Source of the DNA: Methanosarcina acetivorans C2A
Lineage (GTDB): Archaea; Halobacteriota; Methanosarcinia; Methanosarcinales; Methanosarcinaceae
Reading direction: 5' to 3'
Assembly: GCF_000007345.1 (NCBI RefSeq)
Contig: NC_003552.1
Span: 2,790,001-2,854,000 of the forward strand
Length of the DNA: 64,000 nucleotides
Shown here: one piece after another, positions 16,477-26,389 of the stretch
How positions within the stretch are numbered: position 1 is the first letter of the stretch
Layout: each line of letters starts with the position of its first letter
Notes under the pieces: generated by a model
The model's database searches: none
What the model saw: only the letters and a program-made list of their open reading frames with translations
What the model was told of the DNA's origin: nothing
Made by a program: the position numbers and the translations under genes

Positions 16477-19467
16477 ATGAAAATTAAAAAAAGAACGGTA
16501 ATTTGTTTTGGGATTTTTTTTGTTTTATTTCTGATGACCGTAGGGAACGCGGCTGCAGGTTCGGAACAGAACTCTGCCATCTACGAAGACAGGATAGTGT
16601 GGCAGGATGATAGCAACGGAAGCTGGGATATTCAAATGTATGATATTTATGATTCTACTAAAACTCAGATCACCAACAATGAAGCAGACCAGCAGAACCC
16701 TGATATCTATGGGGACAGAATAGTGTGGCAGGATTCCCGCAATGGGAACCAGGATGTCTTCATGTATGATATCTCTATTTCCAGAGAAGTCCAGATCACT
16801 ACCAGTGAATCATATCAGGGTAAGCCTGCTATCTATGGCGATAAGATCGTGTGGGAAGATGACCGTAATGGAAACCGGGATATTTACATGTACGATATCT
16901 CCACTTCCAAAGAAACTCGGATCACAAATAACACATCAGATCAGTCATCGCCTGATATTTACGGAGACAGGATAGTGTGGACTGAAGAAGGGGCTATCTA
17001 CATGTATAACATCTCCACTTCAACAGAAACCCAGGTCACCCCTCATTGGTGGGGCTGGGAAGGATGGGATGAGGAATATCATAATGATTTCGCTAGGGCT
17101 CCTTTTATCTATGGAAATAGGATCGTGTATGAGGCTGAAACCGAAACAGGAAACTACCTTATTAAGATGTACGACCTCTCTAATTCCACTGAACAGACCA
17201 TCGGTTTGGTGGATGAAGCATACTACCCTGCAATTTATGGTGATAAGATAGTATGGGAAAACATTCCTGGTGGCACTCCTTTAACTGGTGACGAGAACCA
17301 TGATATCCACATGTATAATCTTTCCACTTTTACGGTAACTCGTATCACCACCAACAACTCGCTCCAGGGGGATCCTGCAATTTACGGAGACAGGATAGTC
17401 TGGACAGATGCGAGGAACGCAGTTAGTTATGATGACTTGTCGGACATCTATATGTACGACCTCTCAACTTCCACAGAAACCCGGATTACTACAGCTAAAG
17501 AAGAACAAATGGCACAGGGTACTGAAACACAGATTACCACCAATGAAGGAGAGCAGGAACGGCCTGCTATCTACGGGGACAGGATAGTCTGGACCGATTG
17601 GCGCAATGGAAACCGGCATGACTTCCTAAATGGGGATATCTACATGTATGATATCTCCACTTCTACAGAAACCCGGATTACTTCCAACGAATCATCTCAG
17701 TCCCGCCCTGCTATCTACGGAGACAGGATAGTCTGGGCGGATTACCGCAATGACAATGGAAGTTACATGATTTCCGATATTTACATGTACGATCTCTTTT
17801 CTTCTACGGAAACTCAGATTAGCACCAGTGGATCAGCATACTCGCCTGCTATCTACGGAGACAGGATAGTCTGGATGGATTACCGCAATGACAATGGAAG
17901 TTACACGAATTACGATATTTACATGTATGACCTTTCAACTCACAAAGAAACTCAGATTAGCACCAGTGGATCAGCATACTCGCCTGCTATCTATGGTGAC
18001 AGGATAGTATGGTATGATTCGAGGAATGGAGATGATTACAATCCAAACTGGAATATTTACATGTACGATCTCTTTTCTTCTAAGGAAACTCAGATTAGCA
18101 CCAGCGGATCAGCATACTCGCCTGCTGCTATCTACGAGGACAGGATAGTGTGGATAGACACCCGCCGCACTGGAGGGAAGGATATCTACATGTACGACCT
18201 CTCTACTGCAACTGAAACTCGAATAACCACCAGCGTATCGGCATCTAATCTTGCTATCTATGATGACAGGATAGTGTGGGATGAGAACCGAAGGTTCAAC
18301 GGAAATCCCGAGATCTATATGTGGAACCTTTCCACTTCTACTGAATCTAAGATTACCAGTAATGAACCATATCAGTCCGTGATATATGTGGCTTTGCCTG
18401 CTATCTATGGAGACAGAATTGTGTGGGATGATAATCGGAATGGAAATGCTGATATCTACATGTTTACCCTCGCTTCGGCCGAGGTACCAGATTCTGGTGG
18501 CAATGATTCTGAGTCCCCGGCTGCAGAGTTCACCAGCAACGTTTCCAGCGGGAATGCGCCTCTTTCCGTCCTGTTTACCGATCTCTCTCAATACGCTACA
18601 GGAAGGAGCTGGGATTTTAACAATGACGGAATTTCTGACTCCTCTGAAATAGCTCCGGTATATGTGTTCTCAGATCCGGGAATTTACACAGTAAAACTAA
18701 CAGTAAACAATGCAAACGGCACGGATTCAAAAACTACCACAATAACTGTGGAGAGGAAGAGCAGCGGAGGAAGCAGCGGTAGTGGCGGTGGAGGAGGTTC
18801 CCCCGAACCTGCAAAAAACGTTGAAGTCAAGGAACTTTCCCAGGTGTTCATTACAAACGACAAGGCTGTAAAGTTTGATTTCGTGAAGAACGCAACCTGT
18901 GTTGTATATGTGGGTTTTGATGCAAAAAAGACCGCAGGCAAGACCACAACCATTGTTGAGGAATTAAAGGGTAAATCTTCACTTGTTTCCGAACTTCCTT
19001 CCGGTGATGTCTACAAGTCCTTTAATGTCTGGGTTGGAAATTCTGGATACGCAACTTCCGAGAATATCGAAAACCCTGTTATTTGCTTTAAGGTTGAAAA
19101 GGCCTGGCTGCAGGACAAAAACATTGACCAGGCTTCAATTGCGCTTAACAGGTATAGTGATGAAAAGTGGGAACAGTTGCCGGCAAACCTTTCCGGTGAA
19201 GATGATACTTACATGTACTTCACAGCCGGGGTTCCTGGTTTCTCTCCATTTGCAATAACAGGGGAGTCAAAGAGCTCCAGGGAAGAAAATGAGACAGGTA
19301 CAAAGCTTGAATCCGAGGGTAGATCGATCAATGGAAATGAGACCGGGAGTGAAGGGATGGAATCAGAACAGCAAACCGAACAGGAAGAAAGTACAGGCAT
19401 GCCTGGATTTGAAGTAGCTTTCAGTGTCGCTTGCCTGCTAACAGTATTTCTGTACAAAAGAAGGTAA
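16477..19467 (+). CDS. surface beta-propeller protein with PKD, PGF-pre-PGF and PGF-CTERM
   Basis: A 996-residue cell-surface protein. A signal peptide (TVICFGIFFVLFLMTVGNAA) is followed by about 14 TolB/WD40-like blades of roughly 45 residues, each with the refrain AIYGDRIVW and DIYMYDLST. A PKD domain (about 682-765, with SWDFNNDG and FSDPGIYTVKLTV), a Gly/Ser linker, a PGF-pre-PGF domain (about 781-928) and a C-terminal PGF-CTERM signal (PGF near 977, hydrophobic stretch, KRR) complete it. PGF-CTERM proteins are processed by archaeosortase A and lipid-anchored. I start at ATG 16477, with AGGGGTG 7 bases upstream; the frame also opens at TTG 16456. The role may be adhesion or matrix formation. 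Broken isochorismatase copies flank it. Confidence 0.92.
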   Translation: MKIKKRTVICFGIFFVLFLMTVGNAAAGSEQNSAIYEDRIVWQDDSNGSWDIQMYDIYDSTKTQITNNEADQQNPDIYGDRIVWQDSRNGNQDVFMYDISISREVQITTSESYQGKPAIYGDKIVWEDDRNGNRDIYMYDISTSKETRITNNTSDQSSPDIYGDRIVWTEEGAIYMYNISTSTETQVTPHWWGWEGWDEEYHNDFARAPFIYGNRIVYEAETETGNYLIKMYDLSNSTEQTIGLVDEAYYPAIYGDKIVWENIPGGTPLTGDENHDIHMYNLSTFTVTRITTNNSLQGDPAIYGDRIVWTDARNAVSYDDLSDIYMYDLSTSTETRITTAKEEQMAQGTETQITTNEGEQERPAIYGDRIVWTDWRNGNRHDFLNGDIYMYDISTSTETRITSNESSQSRPAIYGDRIVWADYRNDNGSYMISDIYMYDLFSSTETQISTSGSAYSPAIYGDRIVWMDYRNDNGSYTNYDIYMYDLSTHKETQISTSGSAYSPAIYGDRIVWYDSRNGDDYNPNWNIYMYDLFSSKETQISTSGSAYSPAAIYEDRIVWIDTRRTGGKDIYMYDLSTATETRITTSVSASNLAIYDDRIVWDENRRFNGNPEIYMWNLSTSTESKITSNEPYQSVIYVALPAIYGDRIVWDDNRNGNADIYMFTLASAEVPDSGGNDSESPAAEFTSNVSSGNAPLSVLFTDLSQYATGRSWDFNNDGISDSSEIAPVYVFSDPGIYTVKLTVNNANGTDSKTTTITVERKSSGGSSGSGGGGGSPEPAKNVEVKELSQVFITNDKAVKFDFVKNATCVVYVGFDAKKTAGKTTTIVEELKGKSSLVSELPSGDVYKSFNVWVGNSGYATSENIENPVICFKVEKAWLQDKNIDQASIALNRYSDEKWEQLPANLSGEDDTYMYFTAGVPGFSPFAITGESKSSREENETGTKLESEGRSINGNETGSEGMESEQQTEQEESTGMPGFEVAFSVACLLTVFLYKRR

Positions 19468-19595
19468 AGAAAAAGAATGGAGAACAAGGGTTTCAAAGCA
19501 GTAAATCTAAATTTCGGCGTGGCTCATTAAAGAGGAAGATTCAGGAAAGTTATTGGATCTTTTTTCTGGATCTTCCTTAAGACTATGGAGAAGTT

Positions 19596-19926
19596 TCAGG
19601 AAACAATCCCAGTTCATCGACTGTACTGACTTCCCCCCAGCATCGGAAAGATTGCTTCGATGGAAAACCCTTGAAGCTTCGCATTGATAGAGGCCGTGCA
19701 GTTGCTGAGCACTATGATGTTGTATCCCCTGTCAAAAGCTTCTGCAAGGATAAGCGTGTTCCGCTTGAGTCTCTTCAAAACTTTGTCCAGAGCGGTATCG
19801 GAAAAGCCGTTAATAGCGTTACATTTTATAACTATGAAGTCCTCGGGGCGGAGGGAAAGTTCTTCCACGAATCCGATCTGGAACTTCTTTTCTTCAGGGT
19901 TGATTTTCGAAATTTACGCTGGTCAT
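19596..19926 (-). pseudogene. isochorismatase-family hydrolase, decayed second copy
   Basis: A relic of the gene at 14942-15549. The start region (ATG at 19926, MTSVNFENQP then TGA) is followed, after loss of roughly 200 bp, by VEELSLRPEDFIVIK and SNCTASINAKLQGFSIEAI. These match VEEFTPQPEDIVVIK and SDCTASINEEFQKFAVEGI of the first copy. The segment with the catalytic cysteine (TGVATNLCFE) is deleted. Even the last bases, TTTCAGGAAACAATC, match the first copy. Clearly non-functional. Confidence 0.85.
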
Positions 19927-19962
19927 TTTTTACCCCCTATTTTACCGAATACTTTCCGGGAA

Positions 19963-20268
19963 TTATTTCTTTTCAACCTTTTCTTCCTGCAGCACTTTTT
20001 TTGCAATGATAAAAACTGCGAATGCAATTATAATGAAGTTTACCAACTCCCCGAGAAAAGCTCCCCAGCTTATTACTATTGGCCCCAGTTCAACCGTTGC
20101 CGTCTCCCAGCCCCCTCCGGGAACAAAAGGTGTGATAATCGGCATGATAATGTTGTCCACAAATGACTTTATTAGAGCCGTGGATGCGATACCCATGATA
20201 AAGGCAATTGCCAGGGGAATCACCTTGTATTCGTAAAGGAATTCCTTGAATTCACTAAAAAGTCCCAT
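19963..20268 (-). CDS. mscL: large-conductance mechanosensitive channel
   Basis: MscL, 101 residues, the short archaeal length. TM1 is in KVIPLAIAFIMGIASTALIK, with the conserved SFVDNIIMPII that lines the pore. The periplasmic loop is PGGGWETATVELGP, and TM2 is GAFLGELVNFIIIAFAVFII. A charged C-terminal helix ends it. It opens under membrane tension to release solutes on hypo-osmotic shock. GGAGGG lies 6 bases before the ATG. Confidence 0.95.
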   Translation of the reverse strand: MGLFSEFKEFLYEYKVIPLAIAFIMGIASTALIKSFVDNIIMPIITPFVPGGGWETATVELGPIVISWGAFLGELVNFIIIAFAVFIIAKKVLQEEKVEKK

Positions 20269-20595
20269 ATTTTCCCTCCGTATAAATGAAATAATATTAA
20301 TTATCGGGATGGGTTCTTAACAAAATGTGAAACATTGATCAGAACAAAAAGTTGAAGATCAGGAGCAGATTTAGAAACCAGAAATAAAGCTAAAATCACG
20401 GTTAAAATCAGAACAAAAGGTTAGAAAAATCTGTCTGGTTTCAGGGAAAAAAGTATTTCCTGAGATTCTTTAAGAAAAATTATTTCAGGATAAGAGAGAC
20501 TGTGAAACTGACTTTACTGCCTTCTTTCCGTTTAATTATTAAGAGAGAAGGGAGAAAAAGAAGAGAGACGAGAAAAATAAAAATTGTGATTTTCG

Positions 20596-21888
20596 ATGGC
20601 AGAGACAAAATCAATGGGGTTATGGGCTTCAGCTTCCATAGGAGTTGGAGCAATGGTTGGAGCCGGAATCTTTTCAATCTTCGGAACGGCTGCCCAGATT
20701 TCCGGAAACGCGGTCTACGTTTCTTTTATTATTGCAGGGATGATCGCACTTTTAAACACCTATTCCTATGCAAAGATGGGGGTCAGGTACCCTTCGGCAG
20801 GCGGCCCCGTAGAGTTCATGCTTAAAGGGTTTGGAGATGGAATTTTAAGCGGGGGACTGAACCTCCTGCTCTGGGTGGGTTATGTTTTCGGGCTCGCCCT
20901 CTATGCAAAAGGTTTTTCTTACTATGCGATAACCTTTCTCCCTGCAGGTTCGGCTCCTGTGTGGACCAGTTTCTTTGCCACGGCTATCATCCTTGCCTTT
21001 ACAGCCATCAATTTCAGAGGGGCAAAAACCGTGGGGAAATCGGAGCTCTTTATTGTTTCCATAAAAGTTGGGATCCTCCTGCTTTTTGCTGCTGCAGGGA
21101 TGTTTTATGTTACTCCAGGAAACCTTTCAATTTCAGCCTGGCCGGCTCCCAAAAATCTCTTTTTCGGGGCCGGAATGGTTTTTCTCGCATACCAGGGCTT
21201 CGGACTGATAACCAATGCTGCAGAAGACATGAAAAACCCGGAAAAAAACCTTCCAAGAGCCCTTTATCTGAGTGTCGTGCTCGTCATCATCATCTATGTA
21301 TCCGTCAGCCTTGCTGTGATAGGAAACCTTTCCGTCCCTGAGATCCAAAATGCACAGGACTATGCCCTTGCGGCTGCTGCAAAGCCTTTCCTCGGGGATA
21401 TAGGTTTTAAAATAATGGCTTTTGCTGCCCTTTTTTCGACCTCTTCCGCAATCAATGCCTCCCTTTACGGAGGTGCAAATGTAAGCTACATTCTGGCAAA
21501 AGATGGAGAATTGCCCGAAATTTTTGAGAGGAAAGTCTGGCACCGAAGTCCCGAAGGGCTCTTTATCACCTCAAGCCTGGTTATTCTCTGCGCAAACTTT
21601 CTCCAGCTTGAAGGAATAGGTATGCTTGCCAGTACTTGCCTTCTCATGGTTTACGTGGCAGTTAATATTTCCCACCTTCGCCTGTTAAAGGAAACCGGGG
21701 CAAAATCCTATATTATCTGGGCTTCACTTTTAAGCAGCCTGACCTTCTTTTGCGTGCTTTTGTACTACGAATTCATGCATTCGAAGACAACTCTCGGACT
21801 ACTTGGATTTACGGTTTTTTGTTGCTTTGCTGCCGAATGGACCTACAGAAAATACTCCGGTAGGCTTATAAAGGAAAGGACAGGCTGA
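20596..21888 (+). CDS. APC-superfamily amino acid permease
   Basis: A 430-residue transporter with about 12 TM segments. The first helix carries the APC signature GVGAMVGAGIFSIFGTAA, and the G-rich substrate loop and PSAGGPVEFML are present. The helix-6 region reads FFGAGMVFLAYQGFGLITNAAEDMKNPEKNLP, also canonical. The substrate cannot be told. It is a single gene with no strong ribosome binding site. Confidence 0.9.
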   Translation: MAETKSMGLWASASIGVGAMVGAGIFSIFGTAAQISGNAVYVSFIIAGMIALLNTYSYAKMGVRYPSAGGPVEFMLKGFGDGILSGGLNLLLWVGYVFGLALYAKGFSYYAITFLPAGSAPVWTSFFATAIILAFTAINFRGAKTVGKSELFIVSIKVGILLLFAAAGMFYVTPGNLSISAWPAPKNLFFGAGMVFLAYQGFGLITNAAEDMKNPEKNLPRALYLSVVLVIIIYVSVSLAVIGNLSVPEIQNAQDYALAAAAKPFLGDIGFKIMAFAALFSTSSAINASLYGGANVSYILAKDGELPEIFERKVWHRSPEGLFITSSLVILCANFLQLEGIGMLASTCLLMVYVAVNISHLRLLKETGAKSYIIWASLLSSLTFFCVLLYYEFMHSKTTLGLLGFTVFCCFAAEWTYRKYSGRLIKERTG

Positions 21889-22019
21889 ATCTGAAAACTG
21901 GATCTTAAAAAAGAGTTGAAACCAGAGTTGCTGCAGCCTGCTTGCGCTGCACACTGCCAGTTTCAATTTCACTTTTTGACTTGATGGATTCTCATGCGTT
22001 AAGGGCTTCCCGGAAGTTT

Positions 22020-23321
22020 TCACTCTCCGGGATGCCAGCGTTCCATATGCTTTTCATGGGTTTTCAGATAGGCTCCTTTTTCGTAAAAGTGGTCATAGAA
22101 CTCGAGGTCTATGTGCTGGGCCTGAAGGTAAGGCATGACAAAAATGCTTGGAACTGTACCCGGAAACTTCCCAAAATTGTCGTAAATATACTGAGCCTGA
22201 AGAGCGACACACTCCCTGAACTCCTCGTTATGGGGTATGGCGTTGCTACGGACTGCCTTCGCATCCCTGTAGTAACCCGGGGTATCGGGATTGAAAGGTC
22301 CCCCTTTTCCGAACTTTCTTTCGGTAAGTACATCAACTGCATGGCGCATGTCCCTGTAGTGGGGAGGAGTATGGCCTTCAAAAACTCCCGGAAGCCCGGT
22401 GGGGTTTGGAAGAGCCCAGCGCTCGTCCGTATCATACCGAAAACCAAGCCCGGGAACGTCAGGATTTCCACTTGCCCCCAGGGCTGCAAAGGGGTCGATT
22501 CCGTTGAACATCCAGCCGCCAAGCCCCATTGCCTGCAACATGAGCATCCCGGCATAGCAGGTAATAGACAGCTCTGCAGTCGCTTCGGATAAAGACCACA
22601 TCTCCAGAAAACTTACGGGCAAAGGATTTTCCGTATCAACAAGCTTGCTGAACTGCTCAAGGCCTTCTATCTTTTTCCCATGTACGTCGTCATAAAAACA
22701 GATCCCGTTCTGTGTATAGTAGCAAATCCCGGCAAGCACATGCTGGGCAAGGTCTGCTACGGGAATGATCAGGGTTGTTCCGGGATGATTGACTACCCAG
22801 GTATTATGGGCTTCAATATACGGTGTCTCAGGAGGGAGTTTCATCCTGCCCTCTGAGATTTTACTGACTCTTGCCCTGTGGGCTTTAATCAGCTCTTCGG
22901 CATCAAAAGTCCCGCTTTCCGAACGGGTTGCCAGTTCAGGCGCGTCTCGGGTCTCGAAAAAGTAAACACCCGTATCATCGGTAAAAAAGAGCTCACTTGT
23001 ATGAAAGCCAGCTGCTGAGGGAAAAGTGCGTCCTCCGGCACTGCAGGCATAGTTGGAGAGAGCAGGCGCATACCTTTCTCCGCGCATTATTAGGTTGTGC
23101 CAGCCCGTGTTTCCTGAAGCTGCCGAAAGGACTAACATCTGCTCCCATTCTGTAAGAGGCAGAGGAGCATGCTTTGATGTGTACTTAAAATACCCATCCG
23201 GAATAGAAGCCCCCAGAAAGAAACGGCGTGCTCTTCTTCCGAAAAGTGCGTCCGTGAACTTGAAATCAAGTATATCTGAAAAACCCGGTGGAAGATTTTC
23301 CTTATCCCTATCCTTACTCAT
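22020..23321 (-). CDS. nitroreductase-like protein (tentative), 433 aa
   Basis: A soluble protein without TM segments. The layout resembles the SagB/ThcOx-type nitroreductase fold. An early arginine pair (RRARRFF) is followed by PLPLTEWEQMLVLSAASGNTG, then RTFPSAAGFHTSELFF and DTGVYFFETRD, which parallel the PLS..EL..LLWAA.G and PSAG..YPLELY segments of those proteins. The C-terminal 250 residues are unlike anything I know. I start at the ATG at 23321 because GGGGGT lies 8 bases upstream; the longer frame starts in a cysteine-rich stretch with no signal. Flavin binding is inference. Confidence 0.5.
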   Translation of the reverse strand: MSKDRDKENLPPGFSDILDFKFTDALFGRRARRFFLGASIPDGYFKYTSKHAPLPLTEWEQMLVLSAASGNTGWHNLIMRGERYAPALSNYACSAGGRTFPSAAGFHTSELFFTDDTGVYFFETRDAPELATRSESGTFDAEELIKAHRARVSKISEGRMKLPPETPYIEAHNTWVVNHPGTTLIIPVADLAQHVLAGICYYTQNGICFYDDVHGKKIEGLEQFSKLVDTENPLPVSFLEMWSLSEATAELSITCYAGMLMLQAMGLGGWMFNGIDPFAALGASGNPDVPGLGFRYDTDERWALPNPTGLPGVFEGHTPPHYRDMRHAVDVLTERKFGKGGPFNPDTPGYYRDAKAVRSNAIPHNEEFRECVALQAQYIYDNFGKFPGTVPSIFVMPYLQAQHIDLEFYDHFYEKGAYLKTHEKHMERWHPGE

Positions 23322-23535
23322 ATAATCTATACCCCCATAACAGAGATTGCAGGAAAAGGGCATAAAACTAACGCTGTGGCTTTATGTTGATTTTTGCAAA
23401 AATCAGGTTTGTCTTTGAATATTATGCCTCTGTCCGGCCGGAGAGCATTATGAAGTTTCACCTGACTGGAAGATTTCCTAGGACAGATTCCCCGTAATTA
23501 CAGGGAGCTTAAGGGGGAAACCAAAATATGCATAA

Positions 23536-23660
23536 TTTTATATAATATCAGTAATTAATATGTATATAGGGCATCTGACAAATACTTTTTTCATACACTC
23601 AACAGCTTTTACACCCCCCACTCCCAAACCCCCCAAACTCTCAGATGCCCATCCCCCATT
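23536..23660 (+). ncRNA. candidate small RNA, copy 1 (GGGCATCTGA family)
   Basis: A TATA box (TTTTATATAA, 23536-23545) lies about 29 bp before a perfect 10-bp inverted repeat: GGGCATCTGA (23569-23578) and TCAGATGCCC (23641-23650). The 62-nt loop starts with a T run and ends with C-rich blocks. A T-rich stretch (ATTCTTTTCTTA) follows. The same design occurs at 24377 and 26888, with the promoter conserved. No ORF or ribosome binding site inside. Confidence 0.6.
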
Positions 23661-23779
23661 CTTTTCTTACTTCCAAACCCTTGAGGTAACTTCCCAAAAG
23701 ATTATCTCCAAAAGACACAAATCCCCTTCATGCTCCTAATTCTTTTTCCTATTTTCTCTTTCCTATTGATATCGATAGA

Positions 23780-24234
23780 ATGACTCTGGTCCCTGCGACT
23801 GTAAAGCTATATCTTCAGGAAATGCATGACCTGCCTGGCTTTTTTCTTCTACCCTCAAAGCACATGTCCCACAGGAATGGTTCCTTGAGCAGATCACTCC
23901 TGAGGTCATTGAAGATTTATAGGGAGGACGCAGGCAAAAGATCGAAATCAGGATCTCCTACTGGCTCCTGTATCAGAAAGGGTCGGAACTATCGTTCCTG
24001 ATAGGAAGCGGGAGATTTCTTGCCTATGAGAAAAGAACTCTTAGCCAGGGTACTCATTACTTTCTGGCACCAGGATATGCGACCAAGGCTGTTAAATCAA
24101 TGTTGCAGCGGGTTTTTTCCAGCCTCAAAGGGGACTTCATCATAGCTTATACGTGTCCACACATGAAGGCTTCGATCCGTGTGCTGGAAAAGAACAGATT
24201 TCTTTTAAAGGAGCCGTGTCCGAAGAGGGAATAA
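23780..24234 (+). pseudogene. GNAT acetyltransferase (RimJ/RimL-like), inactivated
   Basis: Two frames give a GNAT protein. The N-terminal segment MTLVPATVKLYLQEMHDLPG shifts frame near 23866 into VPQEWFLEQITPEVIEDL, followed by an in-frame TAG (about 23918), then continues open to the end. The C-terminal part has the acetyl-CoA motif region PGYATKAVKSML and the terminal ASIRVLEKNRF typical of RimJ-like enzymes. The genus can read some TAG codons as pyrrolysine, but the additional frameshift argues for a dead gene. Confidence 0.8.
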
Positions 24235-24345
24235 TAACTTATGAGCTTTGGAGAGAAAACGGATGTTTTTGATCTTTTAAGATTAAGTTATTGAAATAAT
24301 TTGAGTACTTCCAGAAAAGGCCAAAAAATAGCAGTATAAACTCAA

Positions 24346-24462
24346 TTTTATATATTTTCAGGTATTTTATACATATGGGCATCTGAAAAACTTTTTTCAA
24401 ACCCCCCACTTTCCCATTCCCCAATTCCCACCTCACCGAAAAACAGATGCCCTACTCCTTCA
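24346..24462 (+). ncRNA. candidate small RNA, copy 2 (GGGCATCTGA family)
   Basis: The TATA box TTTTATATAT (24346-24355) is 27 bp before GGGCATCTGA (24377-24386). The arm CAGATGCCC is at 24444-24452. The 57-nt interior starts CTTTTTTC and then is C-rich, including CCCCCC and CCCACCTCACC, the latter close to the anti-Shine-Dalgarno sequence. Downstream sequence is CT-rich. Confidence 0.6.
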
Positions 24463-24808
24463 AATATTACCTCAAGCTTTCCGTTTACAGGGAAGCCAGA
24501 GACCTTATCTATTCTGTTTTTTTCCATCTGAGGATAAGTTTTGATCGGGTAAAAAGTTATTTCCGGAATTCGTTGAACTAAGTCTCTTGTTGTATCTGAA
24601 TTCTGGAACTTATTTGAATTCTGGAACTTAGTGTAATTCTACTGTTTATTGTATTTGTATTCGTTTGTATTCGGTTAATTTTGCAGGATTCACTGCTTAT
24701 TCTCATGTATAAAACACACTTTTGTAAATCTGTCTTTGAATGAAGGGTAACAATGGCGCAAACTTTACCTCTTCAACTTTAACCGAATACAAACATCGAG
24801 AACTATTA

Positions 24809-25051
24809 TCATTTAGTCTTACTGTATGTCCTGATCGAACTGATTGAAGTCCAATCATAATAAGTATTGATTTTTTGTCCTTCCTCTTCTTCTGTTATGC
24901 GTACGAATTCTTCCCCCAGGAAAAGCACAGCCTTCTTGTAGATCTTTCCTTCGTTGATCTGAATACTGACTCCTTCTCTGAGCTTTCTTGACATCGTTCC
25001 TTCCAGAGGGGATGATGCATATTCAAAAACTTTTTCCCATGTTTTGTTCAT
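24809..25051 (-). CDS. small hypothetical protein (80 aa)
   Basis: A compact soluble protein with predicted beta strands: VSIQINEGKIYKKAVLFLG, EFVRITEEEEGQKINTYYDW and SISSIRTYS. This looks like a small barrel or PH-like fold. GGTG lies 9 bases before the ATG and codon use is normal, so it is probably a real gene. I recognise no family. Neighbours are non-coding on both sides. Confidence 0.65.
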   Translation of the reverse strand: MNKTWEKVFEYASSPLEGTMSRKLREGVSIQINEGKIYKKAVLFLGEEFVRITEEEEGQKINTYYDWTSISSIRTYSKTK

Positions 25052-25430
25052 TTCTATTCACCTTTCAGATGTCTTACCGGAGATGCATTACCGTAATTTC
25101 CTGCTTTAGTTTGAACATAAATGCCTAATATATTCAGTAATACACCGGAATCCTATGTACTAGCTAATAATAAATAAAGTTTTTTATAGGCAGTAATATA
25201 AATTAATGTGAATAATGAGAGAGATACGGCAATCAGATAAGTCCAAAACAGGAGGCTTTCTGGCTTTAACGTCGAATGTTTTAAAATTAATCAGTACCAA
25301 AACAAAATAAGCATCAAAATAAGATCTAACAGGTAATACCTCTTAATCCAGGATCTCTTAATCAGAGTCACTTCATGAGGATTTCCTAAGTGAGTTTTTA
25401 TACGTGAGATCTTTTAAGCGTAAAAGTCCT

Positions 25431-25550
25431 GTTAAGTTCTGTTACGTTAAGTTCCGTTAAGTTAGGTCTTGTTAAGTTAAAGTCCTGTTAAGTTAAAGTT
25501 CTATTAAGTTAAAGTTCTATTAAGTTAAAGTCCTGTTAAGTTAAAATTCT
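25431..25550. repeat. tandem repeat, 16-bp unit GTTAAGTTAAAGTCCT
   Basis: Five near-identical copies (25471-25550) with degenerate copies upstream from 25431. It lies directly before the carboxymuconolactone decarboxylase-like gene, ending 31 bp before its ATG, so it is probably in the leader or promoter. Confidence 0.75.
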
Positions 25551-25580
25551 TGAAAACATAAGTGAAATGGAGATTATAAC

Positions 25581-25880
25581 ATGCCAGAACATCCTCTCAA
25601 AGTTATAATGGATAAAGACCCGGAATTATTTTCCCTGCTTGAAAACATGCGAGAACTTTCTTTTGCAGAAGGCGGAATTCCTCTTAAGTACAAATTCCTT
25701 ATTGCAATGGCTCTGGATGCAGCTAACGGTGCAGTTGACGGAGTAAAGGTCCTTGCAATCCAGGCAATGGAAGCCGGAGCTACAAAAGATGAGGTTATGG
25801 AAACGATAAGGATAGCCCAGTATATTTTCGGAGTTGGAAGTGTTTACACGGCTGCAAAAGCCCTGACAGACGTCTTATAA
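25581..25880 (+). CDS. carboxymuconolactone decarboxylase/AhpD-like protein without catalytic Cys
   Basis: A 99-residue all-helical protein of the CMD (AhpD) fold. LKYKFLIAMALDAANGAVDG and AIQAMEAGATKDEVMETIRIAQYIFG follow the family pattern, where the second helix normally has CxxC and a nearby His. Here there is no cysteine in the whole protein and no histidine at the usual place (residues 50-60 read AVDGVKVLAIQ). So a peroxidase or disulphide role is excluded. A structural or other enzymatic role is open. GGAG lies 9 bases before the ATG. Confidence 0.8.
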   Translation: MPEHPLKVIMDKDPELFSLLENMRELSFAEGGIPLKYKFLIAMALDAANGAVDGVKVLAIQAMEAGATKDEVMETIRIAQYIFGVGSVYTAAKALTDVL

Positions 25881-25961
25881 AATTCTATTTTCGGACAGAG
25901 CTCAGGTAGAGAATACTCCCTGAGCTTATGCTTCCCGATTGGTAAACCCTATCGGTTACAG

Positions 25962-26260
25962 TTATTCAGGGGGGAGATATCCATTCACTACTATCGATTC
26001 TGTAATGGTTGAATTCTCTCGAGAGGGCGCAATCTCAAGGTATTTCTCAGAATTGAAACAATTTCTTAACTTTTCCAGGGTTTCGAACTCGATCAGGATT
26101 ATTCTCTCGGGGTCCCAGTTCCCAAACATAGATATCACTTCTCCTCCTCGAATCAGATACCTGCCGCCGTGCTTTTTTATGATTTCGGGAACTTTTTCGA
26201 CATACCCGGCGTAAAGTTCGTGGTCCAAAACTCTGATTTCAATTATATATAATCATACAT
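25962..26260 (-). pseudogene. DUF1330 protein, frameshifted in a TA tract near its start
   Basis: From 26228 down the protein is a normal DUF1330 ferredoxin-like dimer fold (YAGYVEKVPEIIKKHGGRYL, IIVEF-like ILIEFETLEKL). Its true N-terminus is found upstream: AGGAG precedes an ATG at 26260 (MYDYI), but the TATATATA tract then puts IIEIRVLDHELY out of frame, giving a stop. Removing two bases restores MYDYIIEIRVLDHEL, the family N-terminus. Either two bases were gained or translation starts at TTG 26228, losing the first strand. Confidence 0.7.
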
Positions 26261-26389
26261 TTTTCTCCTTTTCTTCAAGCTCTGTTAACTGAGTTGAGTA
26301 GCTGATTTTCATAAAATATCCGGCTATATTAAGGTCGGTATTCCGGTTACAATCTGCCGTAACCTCGCTATGTTACTGTCGTGAACTAC

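Noticed and set aside
23910-23925. TAG in the acetyltransferase as a possible pyrrolysine codon
   Set aside because: A frameshift upstream already breaks the gene, so decay is the simpler explanation.
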